A stretch of 64,000 bases of DNA, from positions 1-64,000 of the forward strand of contig JAEEIA010000098.1 in NCBI GenBank assembly GCA_016281125.1, read 5' to 3'. Below are positions 56,152 through 64,000 of the stretch, piece by piece; position 1 is the stretch's first letter, and each line of letters starts with the position of its first letter. The position numbers were made by a program, and so were the translations under genes. The notes beneath the pieces are model-generated. The model was not told where the DNA came from and searched no databases. It was given only the letters and a program-made list of their open reading frames with translations. The DNA comes from Oscillospiraceae bacterium. Lineage in GTDB: Bacteria; Bacillota; Clostridia; Oscillospirales; Ruminococcaceae.

Positions 56152-57249
56152 TCACTGCACCGCGGCTTCCTTTGCGGTTTCCTGCACAATCCATTTCAGC
56201 TCTTCCTTTTTCCGCAGGATGTCCTGCGCGAGCGCAAGCTGACATCTTGTGCGGACGAGATTATGCTGCGGATAATGCGTCTTGAAATACTTGTCGCCGG
56301 TGATGTAGTCATCCAGGAAGCGTGCAGAAAGCTCCACCGTGATCGAAAAGGCGGCCAGCACGAGCGAATCCAGCTCCTGCTGGGTCAGGCTGCTGCCGAC
56401 CTCTCCGATATAGCCCTTGCAGAATGCGCGGAACTTCGCGGTATCGAAATACACGCGGTTGACGTCCGGCTCATCCTCGGCAGCGGTATTCGCAATGAAC
56501 CGCACCGCATCGCCGAAATCGTACATCGCCATGCCCGGCATGACCGTGTCAAGGTCAATCACGACAATCGGCATTTTGGTCATGCGGTCAAACAGCACAT
56601 TGTTCGACTTGGTATCATTATGCGTCACTCGGACCGGAAACTCGCCGTTCGCATACCGGACAGAGAGTTCTCCGGCTTTCAGGCGCACGGAGGAGAGATA
56701 TTCCACCTCCGGCATGACCTCCTTCACGCGGCCGCAGGGGTCCTGCGCCACATGCTCAAACAGCGTATCCAGACGCTTTTTGGTGTTATGGAAGTCCGGA
56801 ATGGTTTCGTAGAGCTGCGCGCCGTCGAAATCGGACAGCTGATTCTGAAAGTGCCCGAACGCCTCACCGGTTGCCGCAATGACCGCAAGGTCATCACAGG
56901 TGTCGAAGGTGATCGAATCCACCCAGTTCATCACGCGCCAGAAGGATTCACCCTCGCCGAGCACGTAGTTCCTGCCGTCCGCAGTATGGTGAAAATGCAG
57001 CGTGCGCTCATTCGGATACTTGTTGCGGATATAGGACGTCACAAGATCAATATTCCGCATAATCTTCACCGGATCGCTGAACACGACCGTGTTCACACGC
57101 TGGAAGATATATGCCTTCGTGCTGCCGTCCTCATGGCGGTAGGTCACACGGTAGGTCGTATTGATATTGCCGTTCGTAATCGTATCATAGGAATACAGCT
57201 CGCCCGGGAGCCGGAATTGCTTTCCGATAATTCTGATCGTATCAAACAT
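56152..57249 (-). CDS. APH-fold sugar kinase, NahK-like
   Basis: 365 aa. VRVTHNDTKSNNVLFDRMTK holds the catalytic Asp (HNDxxxxN), and VVIDLDTVMPGMAMYDFGD the metal Asp. ITNGNINTTYRVTYRHEDGS is the ATP-binding start. This combination is typical of N-acetylhexosamine 1-kinases and related small kinases. It would phosphorylate a hexosamine at C1 for nucleotide-sugar synthesis. Four bases separate it from the glmS stop; galE follows. Exact sugar not certain. Confidence 0.85.
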   Translation of the reverse strand: MFDTIRIIGKQFRLPGELYSYDTITNGNINTTYRVTYRHEDGSTKAYIFQRVNTVVFSDPVKIMRNIDLVTSYIRNKYPNERTLHFHHTADGRNYVLGEGESFWRVMNWVDSITFDTCDDLAVIAATGEAFGHFQNQLSDFDGAQLYETIPDFHNTKKRLDTLFEHVAQDPCGRVKEVMPEVEYLSSVRLKAGELSVRYANGEFPVRVTHNDTKSNNVLFDRMTKMPIVVIDLDTVMPGMAMYDFGDAVRFIANTAAEDEPDVNRVYFDTAKFRAFCKGYIGEVGSSLTQQELDSLVLAAFSITVELSARFLDDYITGDKYFKTHYPQHNLVRTRCQLALAQDILRKKEELKWIVQETAKEAAVQ

Positions 57250-57253
57250 GCTC

Positions 57254-59092
57254 TTACTCCACCGTCACGGATTTTGCCAGGTTGCGCGGCTTGTCTACGT
57301 CGTAGCCCTTGCCGATTGACACGTAGTAGCTCAGCAGCTGGAGCGGGATGACAGACAGGCTGCCCGCAAACAGCGGCTCGATCTTCGGGACATAGCAGGT
57401 GAATTCCGCCGTATCCTCCAGGAAATAATTGCCTGCGGTCGTCACGGCCATCAGCTTGGCGCCGCGGCTCTTGACCTCGACCATGTTGCTGACCGTCTTT
57501 TCAATCAGTCTGTCCTGCGTCACCACACTGATGACGATGGTGCCGTTTTCAATCAGGCTGATCGGGCCGTGCTTTAATTCGCCCGCTGCATATGCCTCGG
57601 AATGAATATAGCTGATTTCCTTGAGCTTGAGGCTGCCCTCCATGCCGATGGCGTAGTCGATGCCACGGCCGATGAAGAACGAATCCGCCACATTGACCAG
57701 CTTGTTGGAGTACCACTGAATGCGCTCCTTATCCTCCAGAATCCGCTCGACCTTTTCCGGGATCGTGTTGATCTCGGCAAGCAGCTCATCATAGCGCTCG
57801 TCGGCGATTTCGCCGCGCGCCTTTGCAAACTGGAGCGCGAGCAGATAGCCTGCCACCAGCTGCGTGCTGTATGCCTTTGTCGTGGCGACGGAAATCTCCG
57901 GGCCTGCCAGCGTATAGAACACATTATCCGCCTCACGCGCAATCGACGAGCCGACCACGTTCACGATGCCGAGCGTCTTGACGCCGCTCTCCTTGGACAT
58001 TCTCAGTGCAGCCAGCGTATCCGCAGTTTCACCGGACTGGCTGATGACGATGACCAGGCTCTTGCCGCGCAGCTTCATATCGCGGTAACGGAACTCCGAT
58101 GCGAGCTCCACGCGCACCTGGAGTGAGGTCAGCGACTCAATCACGTATTGCAGATCGACGCCGACATGATATGCGGAACCGCAGGCAACGATATACACCT
58201 GCTCCAGCTCTGCAATTTCCTCATCCGTCAGGCTGACGGTATCAAAATGCACGAGCCCGTCCGTGACGACGGAATTGATCGTGTCGCGGATGACCTTCGG
58301 CTGCTCGTGAATCTCTTTCAGCATGAAGTGCTCGTAGCCGCCCTTTTCCGCGGACTCTGCATCCCACTTGATTTCGGTCAGCTTCTTGTCGATCACCTCG
58401 CTGTCGATGTTGAAGAACGTGACAGCGCCCTTTTCGAGTTTGGCAATCTCCATATTGCCGATGTAGTAGACATTTCTGGTATACTTGAGAATCGCCGGAA
58501 CGTCGGAGGCGACATAGGTTTCGCCGTCCGCAATGCCGATGATCATCGGGCTGTCCTTGCGGGCGCAGTAGATCTCGCCCGGGTAATCCTTGAACATCAC
58601 GCAGAGCGCATACGAACCGCGGATCCGCACCATGGCACGCGCAATCGCCTCAATCGGCAGCGGTGCATACTTCTTGTAGTAGTAATCGACCAGCTTCACC
58701 GCGACCTCGGTATCGGTCTGCGAATGAAAGGAATAGCCGTTCTTGATGAGCTTTTCACGCAGCTCCTGATAATTCTCGATGATGCCGTTGTGGACGGCGA
58801 TCACATTGCCGTCATCGCTTGCATGGGGATGCGCGTTCACCGCAGAGGGCTCGCCGTGCGTCGCCCAGCGGGTGTGTCCGATGCCGCAGCATCCCTTGAC
58901 TGCCTGGCCGTTGTTGGTCATCTCGGCCAGCACGCGCAGCTTGCCCTTTTCCTTGATGACCTCGGTTTCATTCTCTCCGTCACGGACAGCAATGCCCGCA
59001 GAGTCATAGCCGCGGTATTCGAGCTTCGACAGGCCGTCCAGAAGGATCGGCGCCGCCTGCCTGTTTCCTGTAAATCCGACGATTCCGCACAT
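57254..59092 (-). CDS. glmS: glutamine--fructose-6-phosphate aminotransferase
   Basis: 612 aa. The N-terminal Cys2 nucleophile is in MCGIVGFTGNRQAAPILLDG. GIGHTRWATHGEPSAVNAHPH and the YRGYDSAGIAV segment belong to the glutaminase half. Two SIS domains have VISQSGETADTLAALR and YSTQLVAGYLLALQ. It ends DKPRNLAKSVTVE. It makes glucosamine-6-P, the entry to amino sugars for wall and capsule. Complete and standard. GGAAAGGA precedes the ATG. No glmS ribozyme is visible in the ~110 bp upstream. Confidence 0.96.
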   Translation of the reverse strand: MCGIVGFTGNRQAAPILLDGLSKLEYRGYDSAGIAVRDGENETEVIKEKGKLRVLAEMTNNGQAVKGCCGIGHTRWATHGEPSAVNAHPHASDDGNVIAVHNGIIENYQELREKLIKNGYSFHSQTDTEVAVKLVDYYYKKYAPLPIEAIARAMVRIRGSYALCVMFKDYPGEIYCARKDSPMIIGIADGETYVASDVPAILKYTRNVYYIGNMEIAKLEKGAVTFFNIDSEVIDKKLTEIKWDAESAEKGGYEHFMLKEIHEQPKVIRDTINSVVTDGLVHFDTVSLTDEEIAELEQVYIVACGSAYHVGVDLQYVIESLTSLQVRVELASEFRYRDMKLRGKSLVIVISQSGETADTLAALRMSKESGVKTLGIVNVVGSSIAREADNVFYTLAGPEISVATTKAYSTQLVAGYLLALQFAKARGEIADERYDELLAEINTIPEKVERILEDKERIQWYSNKLVNVADSFFIGRGIDYAIGMEGSLKLKEISYIHSEAYAAGELKHGPISLIENGTIVISVVTQDRLIEKTVSNMVEVKSRGAKLMAVTTAGNYFLEDTAEFTCYVPKIEPLFAGSLSVIPLQLLSYYVSIGKGYDVDKPRNLAKSVTVE

Positions 59093-59204
59093 AATCTAGT
59101 CCTTTCCAGTTCTTTCAGTCATGAACATTGTTTTATGAGCCTTACTTCTGTTCCGGCGCCGCAGGGCGTTCCCTGCGGGTGTCCCGCCGGTCATGGTCTT
59201 TCCG

Positions 59205-60257
59205 TCAGGAAACCTCGTGCAGAATCCGGATGACATGCTGTACGCCCTCCTGCACGGTAAAGCTGCCCTTCCAGCCGAGTGCTTCCAGCTTATCCGCACA
59301 GAGCACCTGCTTGGCAATCGGGGAAAGCTCCGCCTTCTGGACTGCATCGGGATCTGCAAACACCAGTCTGACGCCGGTTTCATCTGCGATGGTCTGCGCC
59401 AGACCGGCCACAGTCGTGCGCGAAACGGGATTGGCAATGTTGTACGCCTCTCCGCTTTCGCCCGCCGTCAGTACCGAGAGAATCGCCGATGCGGAATCCG
59501 TCAGATAGGTATAGGAACGCATCTGGCTGCCGGCACTCGTCAGCACGATATCCTCTCCGGCAAGTGCCTGATTGATAAACTGCACATTGGCGCGGTTATC
59601 CGCCTTGGTGGCATTTGCGCCGAAGGTATGGCTCGGGCGGACGATGACGGTTTCCAGCCCGAACTGCTTGGTATACGACACGCAGAGTGTTTCTGCGCAG
59701 CGCTTGCTGTTGGGGTAGCAGGAGCGCGGCGAGGTCGGATCGACATATCCGCCGTAGCTCTCAGCAAAGGAATCGAGACTCAGGTCGCCCTGCCCGTACA
59801 CCTCACCGGAGGAGATATACAGCAGCCGCTTCGCGCCGTGATCCCTGCCGTAATCCAGCAGATATTTTGTGCCCTGAATATTGCTCATGATCGTGCCGAC
59901 CGGATCGCTGTTGAACGCGGCCGGGAACGCATTGCTCGCCGCATGGATGATATAATCCACGGGAAAATCAAAATCCGGCAGGTCATTGACGTTGTGCTCC
60001 ACGAAGATGAGCTGCTCTGTTCTGACGCCTGCAAACCGGGCTTCCATCCGTTCCCGGCTCAGGTCAATCGCATAGACCGTAATGCCTGCATTCTCCGTGC
60101 GGTTCATCTCCAGCAGCATATCCGTCATGAACGAGCCGATCAGGCCGGATGCGCCGGTGATCATCACGGAGCTGTGATGCAGCTGCTCGCGGCTGACCGT
60201 CTGCATAACGGCCTGCTTCAGATCCTCACGGAATGTTTTGCTGTCATAAAAATCCAT
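59205..60257 (-). CDS. NAD-dependent SDR epimerase/dehydratase
   Basis: 350 aa from ATG 60257 (GAAGGA 9 nt upstream; a TTG at 60266 is possible but overlaps the SD). VMITGASGLIGSFM (NAD loop), YISSGEVYGQ and CYPNSKRCAETLC (YxxxK, with Tyr and Lys). It resembles extended SDRs acting on nucleotide sugars such as UDP-glucuronate decarboxylase or dTDP-sugar enzymes. It is grouped with Ugd and the cytidylyltransferase, so the substrate is probably a nucleotide sugar of this cluster. Confidence 0.85.
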   Translation of the reverse strand: MDFYDSKTFREDLKQAVMQTVSREQLHHSSVMITGASGLIGSFMTDMLLEMNRTENAGITVYAIDLSRERMEARFAGVRTEQLIFVEHNVNDLPDFDFPVDYIIHAASNAFPAAFNSDPVGTIMSNIQGTKYLLDYGRDHGAKRLLYISSGEVYGQGDLSLDSFAESYGGYVDPTSPRSCYPNSKRCAETLCVSYTKQFGLETVIVRPSHTFGANATKADNRANVQFINQALAGEDIVLTSAGSQMRSYTYLTDSASAILSVLTAGESGEAYNIANPVSRTTVAGLAQTIADETGVRLVFADPDAVQKAELSPIAKQVLCADKLEALGWKGSFTVQEGVQHVIRILHEVS

Positions 60258-60262
60258 ATCAC

Positions 60263-60976
60263 TCAATCCTTCAGCCAGTCAGAACGCTTTGCTTTCAGCA
60301 ACGCCTTGAAAATATCAATATCCTCCACCGTCGTCAGCTTGATGTTCTTCTCCGAGCCTGCGGAGAAGTACACCTGATGTCCCATCTCGATCATCAGCGT
60401 GCAGGACGCGACCGAATTGGTAATGCCTGCCTCCAGCGCTCTTCTGTGCAGGTCGCAGATGCTGCCGATCGTGAAGCCCTGCGGCGTCTGCGTGCGCTTT
60501 AAGTTGTCGCGCGGATAGCTGCCGGTCGAAACGATGCCGTCCTGCGTCTGCATCATGGCCTCTGCACACGGAATGACCGTGATCGCATTGCCGTACTTCT
60601 TGGTCTTGCTGATGCAGTCGGAGATAATCTCTGCGGACACCATCGGGCGGATCGCGTCATGGATCAGCACAATGTCATCCGGCGCGTAATGCTTTTCCAT
60701 CTCGTATACGCCACTGCGGATCGAATCCTGGCCGTTCTTGCCGCCCGGAATCACATATTTCAGCTTGCTAATATTGAACTGCTTGGCATATGCCCAGAGC
60801 ACCTGCTCCCAGCCCTCAATGCAGACGACTGCGATGGCGTCGATCTCCGGGTGATTCTGGAACGCCTCCAGCGTATAGACAATGACCGGGCGCTCATACA
60901 CCGTGATAAACTGCTTCGGGATATCCTGCCCCATTCTCTGGCCGGAGCCGCCGGCGATAATGACTGCAATATTCAT
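60263..60976 (-). CDS. IspD/TarI-type cytidylyltransferase
   Basis: 237 aa from ATG 60976 (TTGGAGGAG). N-terminal IAVIIAGGSGQRMGQDIPKQFI (nucleotide loop GGxGxRM). VLIHDAIRPMVSAEII and NLKRTQTPQGFTI are family motifs. It moves CMP onto a phospho-alcohol. IspD makes isoprenoid precursors, and TarI-type enzymes make CDP-ribitol or similar for surface polymers. The setting in a capsule cluster favours the second role, but this is inferred. Confidence 0.85.
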   Translation of the reverse strand: MNIAVIIAGGSGQRMGQDIPKQFITVYERPVIVYTLEAFQNHPEIDAIAVVCIEGWEQVLWAYAKQFNISKLKYVIPGGKNGQDSIRSGVYEMEKHYAPDDIVLIHDAIRPMVSAEIISDCISKTKKYGNAITVIPCAEAMMQTQDGIVSTGSYPRDNLKRTQTPQGFTIGSICDLHRRALEAGITNSVASCTLMIEMGHQVYFSAGSEKNIKLTTVEDIDIFKALLKAKRSDWLKD

Positions 60977-61020
60977 GTTTTCTCCTCCAATGGTATCGGA
61001 TCGGGCTTTTTCACCGGAAA

Positions 61021-62253
61021 TCAATCTCTCCGGAACAGATCTCTTGTATAGACCTTATCCTGCACATCGTCGAGGCAGGCATCGTAACGGTTTGCAATGA
61101 TCGAATCCGAGCGGCGCTTGAACTCCGCAAGGTCATTGACGATCAGGCTGCCGAAGAAGGTCGTGCCGTCCTCCAGCGTCGGCTCGTAAATGATGATCTG
61201 CGCACCCTTCGCCTTGACGCGCTTCATCACGCCCTGAATCGAGCTCTGGCGGAAATTATCGGAGTTGGACTTCATGGTCAGGCGGTATACGCCGATTGTG
61301 ACCTGCTTCTCCGCGCTGCTGTCATAGGTTGCATTGTATGCGTAATAGCCGGCCTTTTTCAGCACTCTGTCCGCGATGAAATCCTTGCGCGTCGCATTCG
61401 ACTGCACAATCGCGCGGATCAGCTCCTCCGGCACATCCGCATAGTTTGCCAGCAGCTGCTTGGTATCCTTCGGCAGGCAGTACCCGCCGTAGCCGAAGGA
61501 CGGATTATTGTAATGGCTGCCGATGCGCGGATCCAGGCAGACGCCCTCGATAATCCGCTGCGTATCCAGTCCCTTCATCTCCGCATAGGTATCCAGCTCA
61601 TTGAAATAGCTGACGCGCAGTGCAAGATAGGTATTGGCAAACAGCTTGACGGCCTCCGCCTCGGTGAAGCCCATGAACAGCGTCGGGATATCCTCCTTGA
61701 GCGCGCCCTGCTGAAGCAGCTCTGCAAAGGTTTTTGCCGCCTGCACAAGCCGCTCGTCCTCCGGATCCGTGCCGACGATGATGCGGCTCGGATAGAGATT
61801 ATCGTACAGAGCCTTTGATTCCCGCAGAAATTCCGGGCTGAACAGGATATTCTTGCTGCCGGTCTTTTCACGGATCGACTGCGTATAGCCGACCGGAATC
61901 GTGGATTTGATCACCATAATCGCATCCGGATTATACTGCATGACAAGGCTGATTACCGCTTCGACAGCAGAGGTATCAAAAAAGTTCTTCTGGCTGTCGT
62001 AATTCGTCGGTGCGGCAATCACAACAAACGCCGCATCACGGTATGCAGCTTCTGCATCCAGCGTTGCGGTCAGATCCAGATCCTTTTCAGCAAGATATTT
62101 CTCAATATACTCATCCTGGATCGGAGATTTGCGCTGATTGATCAGCGCGACCTTTTCCGGAATAATGTCCACCGCTGTGACCGTGTTGTGCTGCGCGAGC
62201 AGCGTTGCGATCGAAAGCCCGACATATCCGGTTCCTGCAACTGCGATTTTCAT
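61021..62253 (-). CDS. ugd: UDP-glucose/UDP-sugar 6-dehydrogenase
   Basis: 410 aa from ATG 62253 (AAAGGAGAG). [20 protein letters not shown] (NAD loop), [46 protein letters not shown] (Glu), and [17 protein letters not shown] with the catalytic Cys. It oxidises UDP-glucose to UDP-glucuronate, an acidic capsule precursor. It lies between wzx and the cytidylyltransferase. Residues are complete. Confidence 0.95.
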   Translation of the reverse strand: MKIAVAGTGYVGLSIATLLAQHNTVTAVDIIPEKVALINQRKSPIQDEYIEKYLAEKDLDLTATLDAEAAYRDAAFVVIAAPTNYDSQKNFFDTSAVEAVISLVMQYNPDAIMVIKSTIPVGYTQSIREKTGSKNILFSPEFLRESKALYDNLYPSRIIVGTDPEDERLVQAAKTFAELLQQGALKEDIPTLFMGFTEAEAVKLFANTYLALRVSYFNELDTYAEMKGLDTQRIIEGVCLDPRIGSHYNNPSFGYGGYCLPKDTKQLLANYADVPEELIRAIVQSNATRKDFIADRVLKKAGYYAYNATYDSSAEKQVTIGVYRLTMKSNSDNFRQSSIQGVMKRVKAKGAQIIIYEPTLEDGTTFFGSLIVNDLAEFKRRSDSIIANRYDACLDDVQDKVYTRDLFRRD

Positions 62254-62325
62254 GTTCGGTTCTCTCCTTTTCATAGATCGGTATTGTTCATGTCCCCGCT
62301 CTGCGGACGGAGCAGCGGCACAGAT

Positions 62326-63786
62326 TCAGAAGCGATAGCGAATCCGCAGCATTTTCAGCGCCTCATTCACAAGCACCGGCTGACGGATGACCTTGACCAT
62401 ATAGAAGCAGGCCAGCGCGCAGTAGACAATCACGCCGGTCACAACCTGAATGATCAGCGTCGGCAGCGGCGAAAGCTGAAGCATCTCAACCGCCTTGACA
62501 CAGAAGAACATCACCAGACCGATGACCGTAAAGGCCGTGCCGTTGATCAGATAGGTTTTCAGCGGAATGGCCTTTCTGCACAATCCGAACTGAAGAACCG
62601 CGACGGTCACCTCAGCCGCAATCGTGCCGATGATCGCGCCGACGCCCTGCATGGACGGAATCAGTAAAAAGTCCAGAATCAGGTTGACGACCGCACCGGC
62701 TGTCAGCGAGAAAATGAAGATTTTGTCCTTTCCGGTCGGGATGATATACTGTGTCCGCAGTGCGCCCGCCCATCCCTTGAACAGGATCGTCGGACTGAGC
62801 AGCAGCATGTATAAGCCGCAGCGGACATATTCGTCGCCGTAGAACCACGGCGCAAACACCTGGGATACACCAGCAAGTCCGAAGGTCATCGCGCCTGCCA
62901 TGCACATGGCAAACATCATGACATGACCCATCAGCACCTGCGCGTGCTCGGTTTCCTTCTTGGCAAAGATGCTGGACATGCGCGGCATCACGACATTGTC
63001 CAGTGCGAGAATCAGCGTCGCCGGGATCGTGACAATGCGCTCGGCGTAGGTATAGAAGCCGACCTCCTCATTCGGGCTGAAATGTCCCAGCAGCAGCTTG
63101 TCCATGATATTGTACAGGCTGACCGCAAGCACCGGCCAGAACAGCACCAGGTTCGGTTTGATATGCTGTTTGATGCCTGCCCAGTCCGGCTTGACAAATC
63201 TGACGTTTTTCAGCGCATACGGCCAGACCACAATCGCAGACAGCACAAAGCTGACGGACAGGATCGCCGTATAAACGGGAAGATCTGACTTATCGTGAAC
63301 GAAAATAAACACACAGGCCAGATTCAGAAGCCGCACAATCGTGCTGCGAATTGTCGTCAGCTTGAACTGCTCCATGCCGTAGCAGAACCAGTTGATTTCA
63401 ATGATACCCGAGAACACATAAAAGCCCTGGAGAATGTAGATGAGCTTGTTCTCGCTCTCAAAGAACACGCAGAACAGCACATAGCTCGCAAACACGAAAA
63501 TCGAGGTGATGAGCTGGAAAATATAGATCTCCCAGAAGGTCTTGCTGCGCGCCTCCTTATCATCCCGGATGCGCGCAATGGAGCGGTTGCCGTAATTGTT
63601 GACGCCCAGCAGCGTGAACAGATAAAAGTAGTTCGCGGCCGCATGTGTCTTGGAATACACGCCCGCGAGATTGGCGCCGAGTCTTCTGGAGATATACGGT
63701 GCCGTAATCAGCGGGAGCAGCATGGTCAGCAGCTGATAAGCGAAGCTGTATATAAAATTCTTCTTTATGCCTGATTGTTTTGCCAA
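62326..63786 (-). CDS. oligosaccharide-unit flippase (Wzx/MATE-like)
   Basis: 486 aa; start is TTG 63786 with GGAGGA 8 nt upstream. About 12-14 membrane helices. It starts KKNFIYSFAYQLLTMLLPLITAPYISRRLGANLAGVYS, the usual Wzx opening, and GVNNYGNRSIARIRDDKEARSKTFW follows. It would flip the lipid-linked repeat unit across the membrane. Together with the Wzz-like protein at 47-49 kb it suggests a Wzx/Wzy-type pathway; no Wzy polymerase is in this window. Confidence 0.93.
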   Translation of the reverse strand: MAKQSGIKKNFIYSFAYQLLTMLLPLITAPYISRRLGANLAGVYSKTHAAANYFYLFTLLGVNNYGNRSIARIRDDKEARSKTFWEIYIFQLITSIFVFASYVLFCVFFESENKLIYILQGFYVFSGIIEINWFCYGMEQFKLTTIRSTIVRLLNLACVFIFVHDKSDLPVYTAILSVSFVLSAIVVWPYALKNVRFVKPDWAGIKQHIKPNLVLFWPVLAVSLYNIMDKLLLGHFSPNEEVGFYTYAERIVTIPATLILALDNVVMPRMSSIFAKKETEHAQVLMGHVMMFAMCMAGAMTFGLAGVSQVFAPWFYGDEYVRCGLYMLLLSPTILFKGWAGALRTQYIIPTGKDKIFIFSLTAGAVVNLILDFLLIPSMQGVGAIIGTIAAEVTVAVLQFGLCRKAIPLKTYLINGTAFTVIGLVMFFCVKAVEMLQLSPLPTLIIQVVTGVIVYCALACFYMVKVIRQPVLVNEALKMLRIRYRF

Positions 63787-63820
63787 ACTGATTCCTCCAC
63801 CTTAATCAGAATGTCCGTTC

Positions 63821-64000
63821 TCAGAAGCGAAGATTCCACAGCTCACCGAGCTTCAGATCCGCCTCATACGGAATAATCGGCTCAAAGCCGCTGCCGTTGG
63901 TGAAGGTCATTTCACCAAAATAGATCGTGCCGTTGACGTTGTAGAAATCCACGCGCACATGATGGAATCCCTGACACAGAACCGTTGCCAGCTCGATCAT
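63821..64000 (-). CDS. TupA-like ATP-grasp protein, C-terminal part only
   Basis: 59 codons are visible before the stop at 63821: HHVRVDFYNVNGTIYFGEMT then FTNGSGFEPIIPYEADLKLGE. This matches the C-terminal part of TupA-like ATP-grasp proteins common in polysaccharide clusters. The 5' part is beyond the window edge. It lies upstream of the flippase in the same direction. Confidence 0.7.
   Translation of the reverse strand: MIELATVLCQGFHHVRVDFYNVNGTIYFGEMTFTNGSGFEPIIPYEADLKLGELWNLRF

Noticed and set aside
59093-59204. glmS ribozyme or riboswitch around glmS
   Set aside because: The upstream gap is only ~110 bp and shows no recognisable ribozyme core or cleavage-site context.

Overview
The window looks like a chromosomal segment of a GC-rich Clostridia, most likely an Oscillospiraceae/Ruminococcus-type gut or rumen bacterium. 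This is inferred from the gene families present: YfhO, HemZ, SpoVG, a LexA/ZapA/U32 group, a membrane-anchored serpin next to an ECF sigma factor, and a tubby/LURP-one protein. Promoters are mostly sigma-A type with 17-bp spacers, and genes are dense with many ATGA stop/start overlaps.

Layout. 1-2000: the end of a LURP-one gene, a double winged-helix Rep-like protein with helically phased upstream repeats, and tRNA-Lys(UUU). 2000-4640: rpmG-secE-nusG-rplK-rplA on the minus strand, with strong promoter and terminator. rplJL does not follow. 4760-9570: membrane protein, alpha/beta hydrolase, rsmA, dCMP deaminase and a VanY-like envelope protein that lacks the zinc motifs. 9590-13120: pspA diverging from a large zinc-ribbon/membrane sensor-like protein. 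13150-14630: MerR regulator with a textbook 19-bp-spacer operator, overlapping an MBL hydrolase. 14730-16830: ECF sigma factor plus membrane-anchored serpin with an ECF-type promoter. 17000-22300: U32 protein, ZapA, LexA and MurC on the minus strand and SpoVG on the plus strand. 22300-25460: NUDIX hydrolase and YfhO.

25500-29220 is the accessory, partly decayed part. It holds palindromic repeats, a tyrosine integrase with operator-like repeats, about 1 kb with no solid gene but with strong nested stems, DegV, and small or broken ORFs. 29260-33790: CDF metal exporter, then an OhrR-like regulator / glutathione peroxidase / radical SAM / 48-aa Cys-rich membrane peptide operon diverging from an alpha/beta hydrolase. 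34300-41550: TatD, an AT-rich XRE regulator, HemZ, GrpB, a GNAT pseudogene, MBL hydrolase, double GNAT and hydrolase. 41600-47110: RelA/SpoT, then recJ-phzF-pyrophosphatase-like with overlapping ends.

47130-64000 is largely surface polysaccharide biology. It has a Wzz-like chain-length protein, two XRE/zinc-ribbon regulators, an NSS symporter and AraD. It ends with a long minus-strand cluster: TupA-like transferase, Wzx flippase, UDP-glucose dehydrogenase, IspD/TarI-like cytidylyltransferase, SDR epimerase, GlmS, an APH/NahK-like kinase, GalE and a nucleotidyltransferase. These genes would make and activate sugars and flip the repeat unit.

The most promising unusual items are: the ECF sigma/serpin pair, where a protease inhibitor may act as the extracellular end of a signalling anti-sigma; the peroxide-type operon with a radical SAM enzyme and tiny Cys-rich peptide; a repeat cassette placed just after stop codons; and the structured non-coding region next to the integrase. 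All functional statements come from reading the sequence by eye; no database search was run.
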